A stretch of 64,000 bases of DNA, taken from NCBI GenBank assembly GCA_025617375.2, contig JAMYGW020000001.1, forward strand, positions 3,968,001-4,032,000, given 5' to 3'. Both the position numbers and the translations under genes were made by a program. The stretch comes from Acarospora socialis. Taxonomy: Eukaryota > Ascomycota > Lecanoromycetes > Acarosporales > Acarosporaceae. Within the stretch, counting starts at the first letter, position 1; each line of letters begins with the position of its first letter. Under the pieces are notes generated by a model, which saw only the letters and a program-made list of their open reading frames with translations, had not been told where the DNA came from and made no database searches. Below are positions 13,294-24,669 of this stretch, piece after piece.

Positions 13294-14813
13294 TCATACG
13301 TGCAGTCGTTGCAGAACTTTGATCAAATCGGCCGTCACGCCCATGGCCGTCACGTCGCCACCAGCACTATTACATACTCATGAGTTAGCACCAGCACCAA
13401 CAGAACACGGCCCATGACTTCTGAGCGTATGCAAACCGAAACTGAAGGGAGAGAAAAGACGACTAGGAGAAGATGGAGATAACTCACCCGCCACCTTGCA
13501 CGATCAACGGATTAGCCCCATACCGTCTCGTATGGAACGCGATCAAGTTATCGCTCCCCGACAACGCCGCGATCGGATGCGACTTATCAAACGACTCCAA
13601 CCCAACCTTAACCTCATTAGCCTCCACATCCACACTCGCCACATACCGCACCACCTTCCCCTTCCCCTCCGCCTCCCTCTTCACCTCCTCCATCTCCCCA
13701 TCAAACTCCCCCAACCGCGCCAAAAACTCCTCCCCACTCCCCACCCCCTCCAACTCCCTCGGAATCAGACTCTGCACCGGAAAACTCGTCGGCCCCTCGA
13801 CCTTCAACCCCACCATCCTCGCCAGAATCGTCAGTTTCCTCGCCACATCCAGCCCATTCAGATCGTCGCGCGGGTCGGGTTCCGTATACCCCAACTCCTT
13901 GGCCTTCTTCACCTCCGCGCTAAACGAGCCCCCGCCCCCAGCCACCGGCGCGAAGCTGTTGAACAGGAAACTCATCGTGCCCGAAAACACGCCTTCGATC
14001 TTCCGCACTTCATCCCCTGTCTCGACCAGGTCCCGCAGCGTCGATATCACCGGCAACCCAGCGCCGACCGAACTCTCGTGATACACCATCCCTCCGCCCC
14101 TCGCAGCCGCCGCGGCGAAGATGTCTTCCCACAGCGCGTAGCTTCCCGAAAACGCCTTCTTGTTCGGCGTCACGACGCTGATGCCCTGTTTGAGAAACAG
14201 CGGGTATGACTCGGCGACGTCCTGGTTGCTGGTGTTGTCGACCATGACGACCGGTCCCGGCGCGTTGCGGAGGTAGGCGAGGATGTCGGGCAGGCCGAGG
14301 ACCGCTTGTTTGGAGGCCGCGAGGGAGGTCTCCCAGGTGGAGAGGGGGAGGCCCCGGAAGTCTTCGCTGAAGAGGATGCGGTTGCTGCGCGCGATGAGCG
14401 CGAGGGAGATTTGCGGGTAGCGAGGCTGTAGGGCGGATAGTTGGGAGAGGAAGCATTTTCCGACGCCGCCGACGCCTGGGAGGTTTGGTTAGATTTGTTC
14501 TGTGAGTAGAAGCGGGGGGTTGTAGGTGGGACTATGACTGGAAGCCGGTGAAATATGTGGAGTACGGGATTCGTTGGGATGGAAGAAAGTCACAATTGTG
14601 AAAAGCATGAGACTTCTGTATGTCGACTGCGTACAGAGGATCAGAAAAATAAGGATCTCTGGGAATGAGAAAGAGAGATTTAAGACTGGCCCCAGATATT
14701 GTCCAGGTCTACTGAAGTGGTAGCGGGTCCGAGAAAGAAGGGCTCTCCAATGGTATGAGACTGCAGACGGAATGCGCAAGCTTACCTATGACAGCAATGT
14801 AGACTGCAGGCAT
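13294..14813 (-). CDS. HOM6: Homoserine dehydrogenase
   Basis: Exons 14813-14786, 14475-13488 and 13366-13294 give 362 residues. Exon 1 encodes only nine residues (MPAVYIAVI); after a 310-bp intron exon 2 resumes the Rossmann dinucleotide motif GVGGVGKCFLSQL. Later landmarks are VVMVDNTSNQ, GISVVTPNKKAFSG, YHESSVGAGLPVISTL, the substrate-domain block KIEGVFSGTMSFLFN, ELGYTEPDPRDDLNGLDVAR and the C-terminal GGGAGGDVTAMGVTADLI split by the last intron. The enzyme reduces aspartate semialdehyde to homoserine with NAD(P)H in the cytosolic threonine/methionine/isoleucine pathway. Length matches the family (about 360). Confidence 0.96.
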
Positions 14814-15062
14814 AGCTGTACAAGTGATTCTCTCCCGCTCGGCTTGTCCCTGGTTCTAGTGCTAAAGGTGAGCCTGTCGTCTTTGCCAACTACGTTCAAA
14901 CTGAATAACTCAACGTTGATACCAATTCATGGTGGGGGTTTCTGCCACCGCCTTCGCTAACTTACCGTTCTTGAACCCCCTGCCATGTCCCGATGGAGTT
15001 AATGTCAAACTCACCCTCCACTCATTTATACGAGTAGTCAACTATCAGCCACATATGCAAAG

Positions 15063-16124
15063 ATGCCAGACTCCTCACTTTACGGTCTCCCACGCCCAAA
15101 ATCCACCAAAGGCACGAGAGAAATCTCCTCATCAACCAGCCTAGCCTTCACATCGCAGCTCGCCTCCCTCATATCCAAACCCCCCGCCGGACATAGCATC
15201 TCAGCCGGCCGCTCCCGTCCAACAAAATCTAAATCCGACATCTTCACCGCCCACAACAAGAACGCCAACAAGCGCGCCGCCAAAGATCTTCTCGACGATG
15301 GCAGACGCCCATCCGTCCAGACGCAAGCCGACATCGGCGCCGTTGACTCGGCCACCCTCCACCGGTCCAAGCGCAAGATGGAGGAGAAAGCCCGTCTCTA
15401 CGCCGCGATGAAAAGGGGAGATTACGTGCCTCCCGGCGGCGACGAAGCCCGAGATGAGCGAGGGCTCGTGGATTTCGACCGCAAATGGGCGGAGGACGAG
15501 GCTGCGGGTCGAGGTGGCAGTTACGAGACGCCGTCCGATTCCGACAACGGCGACAGCGAGGAGGAGATGGTCGATTACGAAGACGAGTTCGGCAGGCAGA
15601 GGCGGGGCACACGTGCCGAAGCCGCGAGGGAGGAGCGCAGGAGGAAAGCGCAGGCTCACGCGGCGGAGGAGCCGGATCGGTTCTCGGCGCGTCCGGCGCA
15701 GCCTAGCGCACTGATCTATGGTGATACGGTGCAGACGGCGGCGTTTAATCCAGAGGAGCCGGTCGCGGCGCAGATGGAGACGTTGGCGCGCAAGCGGGAT
15801 CGGAGCATGACGCCGCCGGAAGAGGTGCATTACGATGCGAACGGCGAGGTGCGGAGTAAAGGCGTCGGCTTTTACAGCTTCTCGAGGGATAAGGAGGGCA
15901 GGCAGAAGGAGATGGAGGCTTTGGAGCGGGAGCGGGCGGAGACGGAGAGGGGGAGGAAGGAGAGGGAGAAGAGGAGGGAGAAGAGGAGGGTGGAGGTTGA
16001 GGCGAGACGGAAGCTGATTCGGGAGAAGAGGGGACAGAAGCAGGCGGATAATTTTCTGGATGGGTTGATTGGCGAGATTGCGAGCCCTGCAGCAGACCCG
16101 ACACATGAAACCTTCGATAAATGA
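15063..16124 (+). CDS. CCDC174-like (DUF4078) coiled-coil protein
   Basis: Single-exon gene of 353 residues. The N-terminus starts MPDSSLYGLPRPK. The middle is charged, with MKRGDYVPP, LVDFDRKWAED and an acidic SDNGDSEEEMVDYEDEFGR stretch. The C-terminal third carries the DUF4078 core (NGEVRSKGVGFYSFSRDKEG) and a very basic Arg/Lys/Glu coiled coil. These match fungal relatives of CCDC174, a nuclear protein linked in animals to the exon-junction complex; the fungal role is not established. Codon use is distinctly G+C-rich. The start is 249 bp from the HOM6 start, in divergent orientation. Confidence 0.8.
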   Translation: MPDSSLYGLPRPKSTKGTREISSSTSLAFTSQLASLISKPPAGHSISAGRSRPTKSKSDIFTAHNKNANKRAAKDLLDDGRRPSVQTQADIGAVDSATLHRSKRKMEEKARLYAAMKRGDYVPPGGDEARDERGLVDFDRKWAEDEAAGRGGSYETPSDSDNGDSEEEMVDYEDEFGRQRRGTRAEAAREERRRKAQAHAAEEPDRFSARPAQPSALIYGDTVQTAAFNPEEPVAAQMETLARKRDRSMTPPEEVHYDANGEVRSKGVGFYSFSRDKEGRQKEMEALERERAETERGRKEREKRREKRRVEVEARRKLIREKRGQKQADNFLDGLIGEIASPAADPTHETFDK

Positions 16125-18990
16125 ACTCAATAAACGCAGCAATCCCATGAGAACACCCCCCGAGAACTCCTCTCCGCCTAACTCCGGAAACAATCTGCCC
16201 CCTCCACCATCTCGATCACCATCGCTGGTTCCCTCCCTCTCTACCTCCCCCTCTACCTCCCCCACCTACCACCGCTGCCCGCCGCGCCCGCCTCCGACTC
16301 GCGCATTCCGAACATAACTCCCACCGGAACTTATTCAACGTGACCAGGTCCTGCGCGCATCTCCCCGTCTGCGCCTTCCGCCGGCAAGCCTGGAAGCTCA
16401 GCGTAATGACATGGTTCCCGTGACGGCCGCAGCCCAGGCACACTTGACGCGTTTGACGGACCGGCACCTGGACGGTTAGAGCGAGTTGCAGAGACTGGCA
16501 GTCAAGACTGAGGTGACATACATGACTGGTGTCTCAGTACGGGATAGAGGGATTGGATCGGTCACGAGCGAGGAGTAACAACAAGGCGGGGGATAGGTCA
16601 CAAGTAGGTCAGAGAGGTCGGCGGGCTCGCGACTTTCCTCAACTGAGACGGGACCCGACGAGTCGACCTGAAACGAGCACGCGCGGGCGATCCCCAGCTT
16701 CAATCCCGCAGACTGCGCAGTGAAGTTAGAAGGACTAACGTCGTCGAAGAAACCCTAGCCACTGTAGCTAAGAACGACTACAGCTGTTGCATTCCTACAA
16801 GCACAAAGAGAAAGCAGAGAACAAGAAGCAGCCACTTCTTCCACAGAAGTTGGACACAGCCGCTGAAGCGGGGACTCCAAACATGAGACGAAGGCTGAGG
16901 CCGGAGATAGTATCCATGTACAGATGGCGGCCTTCGCGATTGGTGGGGCTATGGGTGCTGTATACCCTACCCTACCGATATAAGATGTTTACACAGGGTG
17001 CTCCATAGCTGTATGCTACAAACCTCGCACACCTCAGTAGATAGTCGAACCCATGTCGAAGACGCCTCGAAACAGGAGTTACTCCTTTTCCGAGTATGGC
17101 ATGATATCTCCAGGTAGAGTATTATATGTACCTTCCTCCATTACGGAGGACCCCAGACGTATCCCGGTACCCTTACTGTTCCTCAGCGCATCCTCACCCT
17201 TCTTCCACTCCTCCAACACACTCGCCACATACCCATAATCCTCCACTGAACCTACCCGATATAACTTCCACGACTTTTCCATCGCCATCCCATCTGTCCC
17301 GCCCATACTGAGGTACATGCATATCAGGACCCCCATCAAGCCACAATTTCACCCCAAGAAATATACATATGTTCATCCTCCATCCTTTCCTTCCTCTCAC
17401 TTCCCGAATCATCAAGGAAGGAGTGAGTAACAAGTCATAATCTTCCCCCAAACCATACCGACCTGTATCTGAGAAGCCGTAGCCATTTCTCTCACATGCA
17501 ATCCTCTGCTTCGTCCGACAGCCGATGCAGTGGAATGTAAATATCATCCGCCACATCTTCTGACCATATGGCGGACTTCCATTGCTGTCGTTTGATGGCT
17601 CGAGATTTGTGGTGCTTATTTTAAGGGTTGGGGGATGGGATCGAGCGGGGCATGGGCAAAAGCTTGCTTTCATGGTACTTGTCGTAGGTATAGTGAGGTT
17701 CAGGAGGGGAAGGGAGAGAGGAGCGGGGAGGATGAGGGTTATATTATCGTTAGTCAGCGGGAGGCCGCCGCATGGCTCCGAGAACCTTCCGAAACCCGAA
17801 GCTCCAAGGGCGGACGAACAGTTGCTGGGCCAAGCACATGACGAGAGAAAAGAGGAACGAACGAACAAATATCGCCAAGGTAGCGACCCCAGCCACTTCT
17901 GATGGTTGTCGGCAATATCCTGTGTTTCCCTCCAGATGCCAGAACATGAGATGTCAGAGAATGAAGCCAGTGGGGTAGACACTGTAAGCCGGGGGCCAGA
18001 CAGATAGGAACCATGTCTTCCATGCTCAACAGATAGCGGCCATCAACCAAGCATGCGATGTGATGTGTGTAAGCTAGCTCACCAGAGAATACATCCAGCC
18101 CAGATACACAAGCCAAGCCGCAAACGAAAGAAGGGTAAACGACTCGACCTCTCAGGGCCAAGTAACGTGCTATCCAAGGATCCACGGACGTAGCGGCGTC
18201 TCAACAGCAACGAGCAGATCAAGGAACCTCAAGCCAGACGTTTCGCCCAGGGCGAGGGAATTTGGCGGAAAACGGTCAGGAAAGCAATGTAGGAAGTGTG
18301 CCACGGTGGGCGCCCATGTCGACCTGTTTCCGTGCTGCGAGTAAAATCGGATAAGGAAAAAGCGAAGGGAATCCCAACGGTAGAGGGAGATACAGAGGAT
18401 CCTTGCACCCAACGACGATACCAAGCTGTGAAGATTCGGACGGAAATCCCGATGACGGGGAACTGCACGGCTTTGGCATCGTGGGTTACACCGTCAGCAG
18501 CGAGACTGCTAATTGGATTTCAAGGCCAGGTACAATAGGATGTTGGCCGGAATCTTGCCGAAGCCATCTGGGTCACAAGTTGGAGTACCGCAGCCTGTTA
18601 TGTATTAGTCCTCGTCGGAGGGAGATCAGGGAAAACTGAAAGCGGGCTTATGGCAGATGAACCGTCGTAGCAACGGCAAACGAGCGTCTGCTAATCCGCC
18701 TACCGTACTTGGAGCGCTTTGGTTCGGTATCAAAGATAGCTATCCATCAGGTTGTCGTCACGGTACAATACATCATGCCGTGCGGTTGACGTTATAAACG
18801 GAAGACGTGCTGGGTGGTGAAAAATGATTTAGAACAAGAAACTCATCAGTCAGTTGTGCCCATCCCGTTTAAGTCCCCATACACACAGCTTTCCAGCCAA
18901 ACAGAGGGGAAAGCAAAACGCCCCACCTCGCCCTAACCTCGAAGGTTTCTCCAGGAAAAGCCCTCGATTTCGTCTACGGTCTACCGTACC
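16125..18990. other. Long spacer with no confident gene
   Basis: About 2.9 kb between the CCDC174-like gene and KES1. A CCCCTCTACCTCC low-complexity stretch lies near 16234-16266. A possible minus-strand gene at 17079-17640 is listed separately. Nothing else resembles a known family. Confidence 0.5.
17079..17640 (-). other. Possible unidentified minus-strand gene, structure unresolved
   Basis: Two adjacent frames read like protein: an upstream piece with FTFHCIGCRTKQRIACERNG, GYGFSDTGRYGLGEDYDLLL and RGWRMN-like GRKGWRMNICIFLGVK, and a downstream piece with SWKLYRVGSVEDYGYVASVL followed by EEWKKGEDALRN and a stop at 17079. No join with a normal-length intron puts both in one frame: the only phase-compatible join I found needs a 37-nt intron. 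It could be a decayed or frameshifted gene, a gene with a misjudged intron, or chance. I do not recognise the family. Confidence 0.2.
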
Positions 18991-20385
18991 CTAGTGTTGC
19001 TGATAGAGCGCCTGAGCAGACTTCTCCGCCTTCCCCTCATCAAACCTCCACATCCCACCCGTCTTGTCCGGCTCGCTCCTCTCGCCTATCGCAGCGGCCA
19101 ATTTCTCAAACACTGGGTCGTTCGGAACCCTAGTGAAAAACTTCCGCTCCCACTCACGTCCCTCGGCCTGTTCCTTCTTGCGGAGATCCCGCTGGGAGTT
19201 TTCGATCTTAGATTTCTCCACTGATGTCGTGTCCATGTCGCCGCGGGTGATCGCTTCAGCCACGCTCTTCCATGCCCGTCGGCTCTCATACGGGTTTTGC
19301 CGGTCGACCGGTGTGACGGTCAGAGGCGTTGTCTTATTGTTCTTAGCGACATACGTTTCGATTTCGCGCTTCTTGCTGTCGCGGATGGTGAAGCTGTCGG
19401 TCCACTGGCCGGAGATCTCGTACAGGACGTCTTTCTCCTTGCCTGCCGGGTACAGGGTCGCGGTGAAGCTGTTCTTCTTGCCGCTCAGCCAGCCTTTGCC
19501 GCTATAGTCGATTTTGGCGGTGTAGCCGGATGAGGATTGGATGTAGGTCGCTTTGTTAAGCTCGACGAAGGGACTGCCGTAGATGAGACCCTCGATGTGG
19601 AGGGAAGGGAGCGTGATGAGGTAATCTTCGTTGTATTTGTCGAGGTGTAAGAGAGCGTGCCCGATCTGCTTGACGTGGATCGTACGAGAGAACGAGGCTT
19701 TCTGGGCGTTGTATCCTTGTAACTATAGGTAGGCCTTCAGTAACGATCTAACTCGAAGGGACGCAGATCTCTTACCTTTACGCCGTGCTTGTCGTTCCAG
19801 ATACAATACGCTGTTACCGGTGGATGGTGGCTACAGTATCATTAATCCCAGGATCTTTTGGCGACACAAATCGTAGTACTCACCTGACCTGCTCCGAAAC
19901 CAACTGAGTCGTCCCAGCAGCATCTTCCCACCTCCCCAGAAAGAGCTCTCCGAGGAACGGGTTCAATGGTTTCTTCTCGCTACCCAACTTCTCGTTCCTA
20001 CTACTATATTGTTGCTTCAGGGTGCTGAGAAACCATTTGAGCACGAGTAAAGCGCGCTTCTCTGGATCCGGCTCCGAAGCAGGCGCGACGAACAGCGATG
20101 GATGTTCGGTCCAGTAAGCGGAGTATTCGACCAGTGAGGTGGTGGATAAAATGAACGGAGGGGCGGTCATGGAGGAGAGGTCGCCGTTGAAGGAAGCGAT
20201 AGACTAGGTACGGATACATGTCAGTAAGAGTAGTAGAGTTGTCGTGTTGATTGGTAAAGCTTGGTGCGATGGCTGGCGACTGTTATGTGCATGGTACTGT
20301 TCAGGCTCCATACCTTAAGGAACGAGGACCATGAGCCTTTGTTCTGAGGCGCAACGCCTGCTCCTTCGTCTTTTGATGAGGACAT
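18991..20385 (-). CDS. KES1: Oxysterol-binding protein, Kes1/Osh4 class
   Basis: Exons 20385-20314, 20203-19884, 19830-19776 and 19722-18991 give 392 residues. It is the minimal ORD-only form, without PH or ankyrin domains: a short N-terminus (SSWFLK-like [17 protein letters not shown]), the lid and [29 protein letters not shown], and the diagnostic EQVSHHPP motif reconstituted across the intron at 19883-19831. Later blocks are [19 protein letters not shown] and the C-terminal [12 protein letters not shown]. Family members exchange sterol for PI4P between ER and Golgi membranes and restrain Golgi PI4P signalling. Length fits Osh4/Kes1 (about 430) with a slightly short C-terminus. Confidence 0.95.
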
Positions 20386-20777
20386 GATGATCTGAGGAGG
20401 TGTTAGGAGAAGAGAAGTTGTTGAGTGTATAGTTGATAAGGTAAGGTCAAGACGTGCGCGTACTCGAGTAAGTTGGTTGCAGAGACGAGGGGGATTGGTG
20501 GGGCGATGATTGGCGACGTCACCGCCTCGTGGTACAGTATCTGCCGAATAAGGTATAGCGTCATACCTGTCAGCCTTAAGCTTCCAAGCTCAATGGCACT
20601 CTACAATACTCGTACAACTACCTCATGGGAAGCTTCACACAAAGTCACCAGCTAGAGCCAGTATTTTCATTAGTCTATCTATGCCCAGAGGGTATTGGAC
20701 TCCATGATGAAAGATCTAGTCCAGTTCATAACAGTACCAGCGTCATCGTAATTCTATTGCCGGAGGGAACCTCACAA
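20386..20777. other. Spacer between KES1 start and GLN4 end
   Basis: 392 bp, upstream of KES1 and downstream of GLN4 (both minus). No motif I can support beyond its position as the KES1 promoter. Confidence 0.4.
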
Positions 20778-23064
20778 TTAATTCTTCTCCGCATCCTCCT
20801 TCAAGCTCACAATCCTATTGAGTATCACTTCCTCCTCGGTACTCTCGCTATCCAAGCAGAAGTAAGCAACTCGCATGCCTTGGAATCGTACCGTCTCGGG
20901 TCGGAAGATCCCCGCCGTCTGGTCGTCCTTCTCTCCTTCCTTCTCTGGCCACGGTGCTCTACGCTTGATCTCCGCGAAGCCCGTTTCTATCATAGCGTTG
21001 GTGAACTTCTCTATCGAACTCGAATTGATGTCTGCTAGATAGCCGTCGGGGTGTGCTTGAGGGTTGCTGGAGTTGAAGAGGGGGTTAAAGACGCGAACCT
21101 CGGCCTTGATGGGACTGTGGTGAGCGGGAGACTTGGCAACCCAGTGGATGTAGCTATTCAAGGGTGTAAGTAATATCTGCTCATTGAACAGGTAAGGATG
21201 AGTCATAGTGATGAACAGAGGAGTATCATGATATAACAAATGTTACTCGTGACAGTTTAGTTTGTCGAAGGTGAGTAGGTACAATCAGTCGTCCACTAAA
21301 GAAATGGGGACAGGTATGAGAAAGTAATACGTACCTCTTAGGTTTTTTGAAGCTAACACCGTCCTCTGGTTTCTCATACGTGGCGTGTACGGCGGTCACA
21401 TGCCCCGTAGCTGGATCTTTTTCGAAAGTGGTGGCGGTAATAGGGAATGGTACTTTCAACAGGCCGACTGTCTTACCCGGTGCCAGTCGGAAATAGCTAT
21501 CTGAATCAACTTCTCTGAAGTCGCTAGATTCGATATACACTGTTTTGGTGAATGGGACCGTGTGTGACTGTTGGGGATCAAGAAGTTAGCTACGAAGGAT
21601 AGGTTTGAATAACTGTGAGAGCCCAAGCTTGGACCACAGTTCGTGCATGATCTACATACCCCATATGCGGGATCCTTCGAAAAAGGCATCTCAACCATTT
21701 CTAGATAGTCGTCAGGCAGATTGTCAATGATGACCGGAATCGGCTCGAGGACAAGCATAAGTCGCGGAACGGTAGTCTCTAGATACCGACGTACAGACTG
21801 CTCGAAACGCTTGATCTCGATATTGGTTGTGGCTTTGGTAACACCGAGTTCATTGACAAAGGACAGGATTGCGCCAGGAGGCACTCCGCGACGACGCAGT
21901 GCAATGAGTGTGTACAATCGAGGGTCATCCCAACCGCTTACATAATTGCCATTGACAAGTTCAATAATTTTGCGCTTCGAGAGTACTGTTCCACTGATGT
22001 TGAGACGGCCATATCTAGAGCAGACTGTTAGATAGATGACCGAATATTTCCTAAGAAGAGAAAGCTCATACTCTCGTTGCATAGGCTTGTAAACCTCAAG
22101 CTTGTCACAAAGCCACTCGTAAGAGACCCTTGAAAGCTCAAATTCTGTGGTGCACAATGAATGCGTGATTCCCTCAAAGCTGTCACACAAGCAATGCGTG
22201 AAATCATATGTCGGATATATCCTCCACTTGTCTCCCGTTCGGTGATGCTTTGCGTGTTTGTCTTCTAGGATCCGGTAGGCGAAGACATCCCACATTTGCG
22301 GATTGTCATTCTCTATGTCCTGCTTCATCCGAAGAGCTGCCTCGCCCGATGAGTATTTGCCGTCTCGCATGGCCCTGAACTCGGTTAAAGACTCGTCGGT
22401 GGGACGATCGCGGTGTGGGCACGCGTATCGAGCTTTGCCTTCGCCTTCTCCTCCGCCACGCTGAGCCATGATTTCACTTTCTTCAAGTATGTCAGTACTA
22501 GGTGGCGTTTGAGAGTGGGGACGATGGGGGTATACTGGTACAATGGCAGACATAGGCTCCGTCAATGCTTATAAGCTTCTCCGCCAGCTCGTACAAACGG
22601 TCAAAGTTGTCGCTGGAATATGTAATCTGCACCGGCTTGAACCCAAGCCACCTAACCATCTCCTCGATGGCGACAAAGAACTTCTCCTCCTCGCCCTTCG
22701 GATTGGTGTCGTCGAAGCGCAGGTAACAATCTCCGCCATGATATCTTGCAAATCCAAAATTGATAGCAATCGCTTTGCTGTGACCGATGTGAAGGAATCC
22801 ATTGGGCTCTGGCGGGAATCGCGTCACAACCTTCTTGATACCTTCAGGACCGACAGGTCTCTCCTGATATACGTCCGCAAGGAAGCCAACCTTGAACATG
22901 GAATCTGGATCTTCGGCGGGAGGTTTCGCGGCTGGTGGGCGCTTGGTCGCTGGGGGTGTGGGTCCTTTTGGGGGTTTTGGGGCTTTGGGGCCCTTTTCAT
23001 TCTTAGGTTTGGGACCTTTTGTCCGATCAGGTAGAATTGCGGTGGGTTCCATCTTCTCCTCCAT
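20778..23064 (-). CDS. GLN4: Glutaminyl-tRNA synthetase (cytosolic)
   Basis: Exons 23064-22536, 22480-22072, 22014-21660, 21567-21335 and 21153-20778 give 633 residues. Class I synthetase signatures are present: [19 protein letters not shown] (HIGH), [33 protein letters not shown], and the KMSKS-equivalent [10 protein letters not shown]. The C-terminal beta-barrel anticodon domain follows ([19 protein letters not shown]-like [14 protein letters not shown]). It charges tRNA-Gln. The N-terminus is a short Lys/Pro/Gly-rich tail (about 60 residues) where many eukaryotic enzymes carry a roughly 200-residue appended tRNA-binding domain. The start is the first ATG of the frame ([11 protein letters not shown]). 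Confidence 0.96.
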
Positions 23065-23413
23065 GTTCAATCATGCAGTGTAAACTCCAACGCCGAGGAC
23101 TTTGAAGGGATACCACCTTGTCAAAAGGTGGGATGAACAACAAGTTGATGACTAAGCAATGACTCAACCGTCTCAACCTCAGGATTCTAAGGTACGAGTA
23201 CAAAGGCCGCACCTATAACACAACACATATTCGCCAGTCTTGGCACATAGAAAACCGTGACTGAGTACAGGTCCAGTAGACCTCAATGTGCAGCATTTCT
23301 GATCCCGCGACTACTTCAGAGAGATACATGGTAAAAGGCAACCCAGATGGAATCTTCGCCCTTCTCCTTTCGTATTCGCCGGTTTCCCGTCTCACATTTT
23401 AGCTCTCGGGGCT
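23065..23413. other. Spacer, presumed GLN4 promoter
   Basis: 349 bp between the GLN4 start and the end of the secreted-protein gene; nothing recognisable inside. Confidence 0.4.
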
Positions 23414-23913
23414 CTACTTTTGGTATCTCCATACCATCTCGATATAGCCCATCTTTGGCTCATAGAAGATGCCTCCACCTGTATACAATTTCCCAGCATC
23501 GCTGGGTTTGTTGCCGCCGGGAGTACAACCTTGAGTGATGTAAAGCAAGTACCAGTTACAAGATTCTTCTCCTATAACCCACCCCGGGGCACGGTCATTC
23601 TGATACTTGACTATCAACCAGTTAGTGGCGAGTGAGCGCAGTCTTTCGGAAACATTTTGCACATACCGTACATGTTGACCAGCTTGTCCCCGGATCTGTA
23701 TCCTCCAATGGCGCCATCATCGATCTTCCCTCCCTGTGGCACCGTTTGGCCTGCATGGGCACTGCACCATTTTGACACTGCACTCGTGGTGTCGGACCAG
23801 CTGACATAGTTCCTCTGACCAGCATTGCATTTTCTCCCATCCCGCGACGAAAAGAGGCCCGCTTGGACGCTGGCAACGGTAGCCAAGGCTGTCAGAATGT
23901 GGAAAAATTGCAT
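23414..23913 (-). CDS. Small secreted four-cysteine protein (effector-like)
   Basis: Exons 23913-23667 and 23610-23414 (56-bp intron) give 147 residues. A clear signal peptide (MQFFHILTALATVASVQA, then GLFSS) is followed by a mature region of about 130 residues with four cysteines (RKCNAG, KWCSAH, ESCNWY, QGCTPGG), enough for two disulfides. Trp and Tyr are common and there are no transmembrane segments, so it should be released outside the cell. An upstream in-frame ATG at 24012 would bury the signal peptide, so the start at 23913 is preferred. I recognise no family. Effector, antimicrobial or cell-wall roles are all possible; none is shown. Confidence 0.72.
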
Positions 23914-24669
23914 GACGACTTTATGGATATGGTCTTCAGTAGACGATAACTGCCGGTGTCGTGCTTGATACGTTTGAAGTTGGTAGAACGAAGGTCTCGC
24001 TCTAGGTTGCAACAGGCGCTGTGATGGACGACTTCAACATCTTTATATCACTCAACCTGCTGTAATGGGTGCAGGCGCCGCTTGACTATCCAACTGTTCC
24101 TATTCTTGCTCCTTCATGGCCCTCGGAGGCAGTGTAGATGTCTTCAATGTTGAGGCACCGTTCCTGAAACGAAGTTGGGGGCTACATCCAACAAATCTGA
24201 GTTTGAGTATGCGGCGATCGAACTGTTCTGTGCCGTTCCAGCAGGATTATTAACGAGTTATCCATCCACTGAGCCATGTCTGACACACCCAGATCCTTGA
24301 CCTTGATTCTGTGCCCTTCGAACTAGTTTGAAAAGGGTCCGAAAGAGTTGGTCCGAAGGATGAGCGCCAGCACCAGGGCGGCGAAGCCTCTGAAGTGTTT
24401 TCAAAGCACAGTCGGCGGCTAGAAAACAGGAGCATGAGGCACCATTTACGACACTAGTCTGACCCGTCTTGTACCTTTATGCGCAATGTAGGTCGAGGCT
24501 TAGGGATATTATTATGATTTCAGTTCGGAGGCCGGCCCTAATTTGAGGATCAATCTCGGCACCCAACAGTCAAGTCTGTGGCACCGACTCGTTTCTAGAG
24601 GAAGGCGGACTGCTATGGATTCTATGTGTGACATATGGATATTGCCTACGGGCCCTACACAACAACTGC
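23914..24669. other. Intergenic, nothing recognised
   Basis: 756 bp between the secreted-protein start and the DUF3632 gene end; short unsupported frames only. Confidence 0.4.

Noticed and set aside
15201-16265. 354-codon minus-strand open frame
   Set aside because: Antisense to the CCDC174-like gene; a result of the G+C-rich third positions of that gene.
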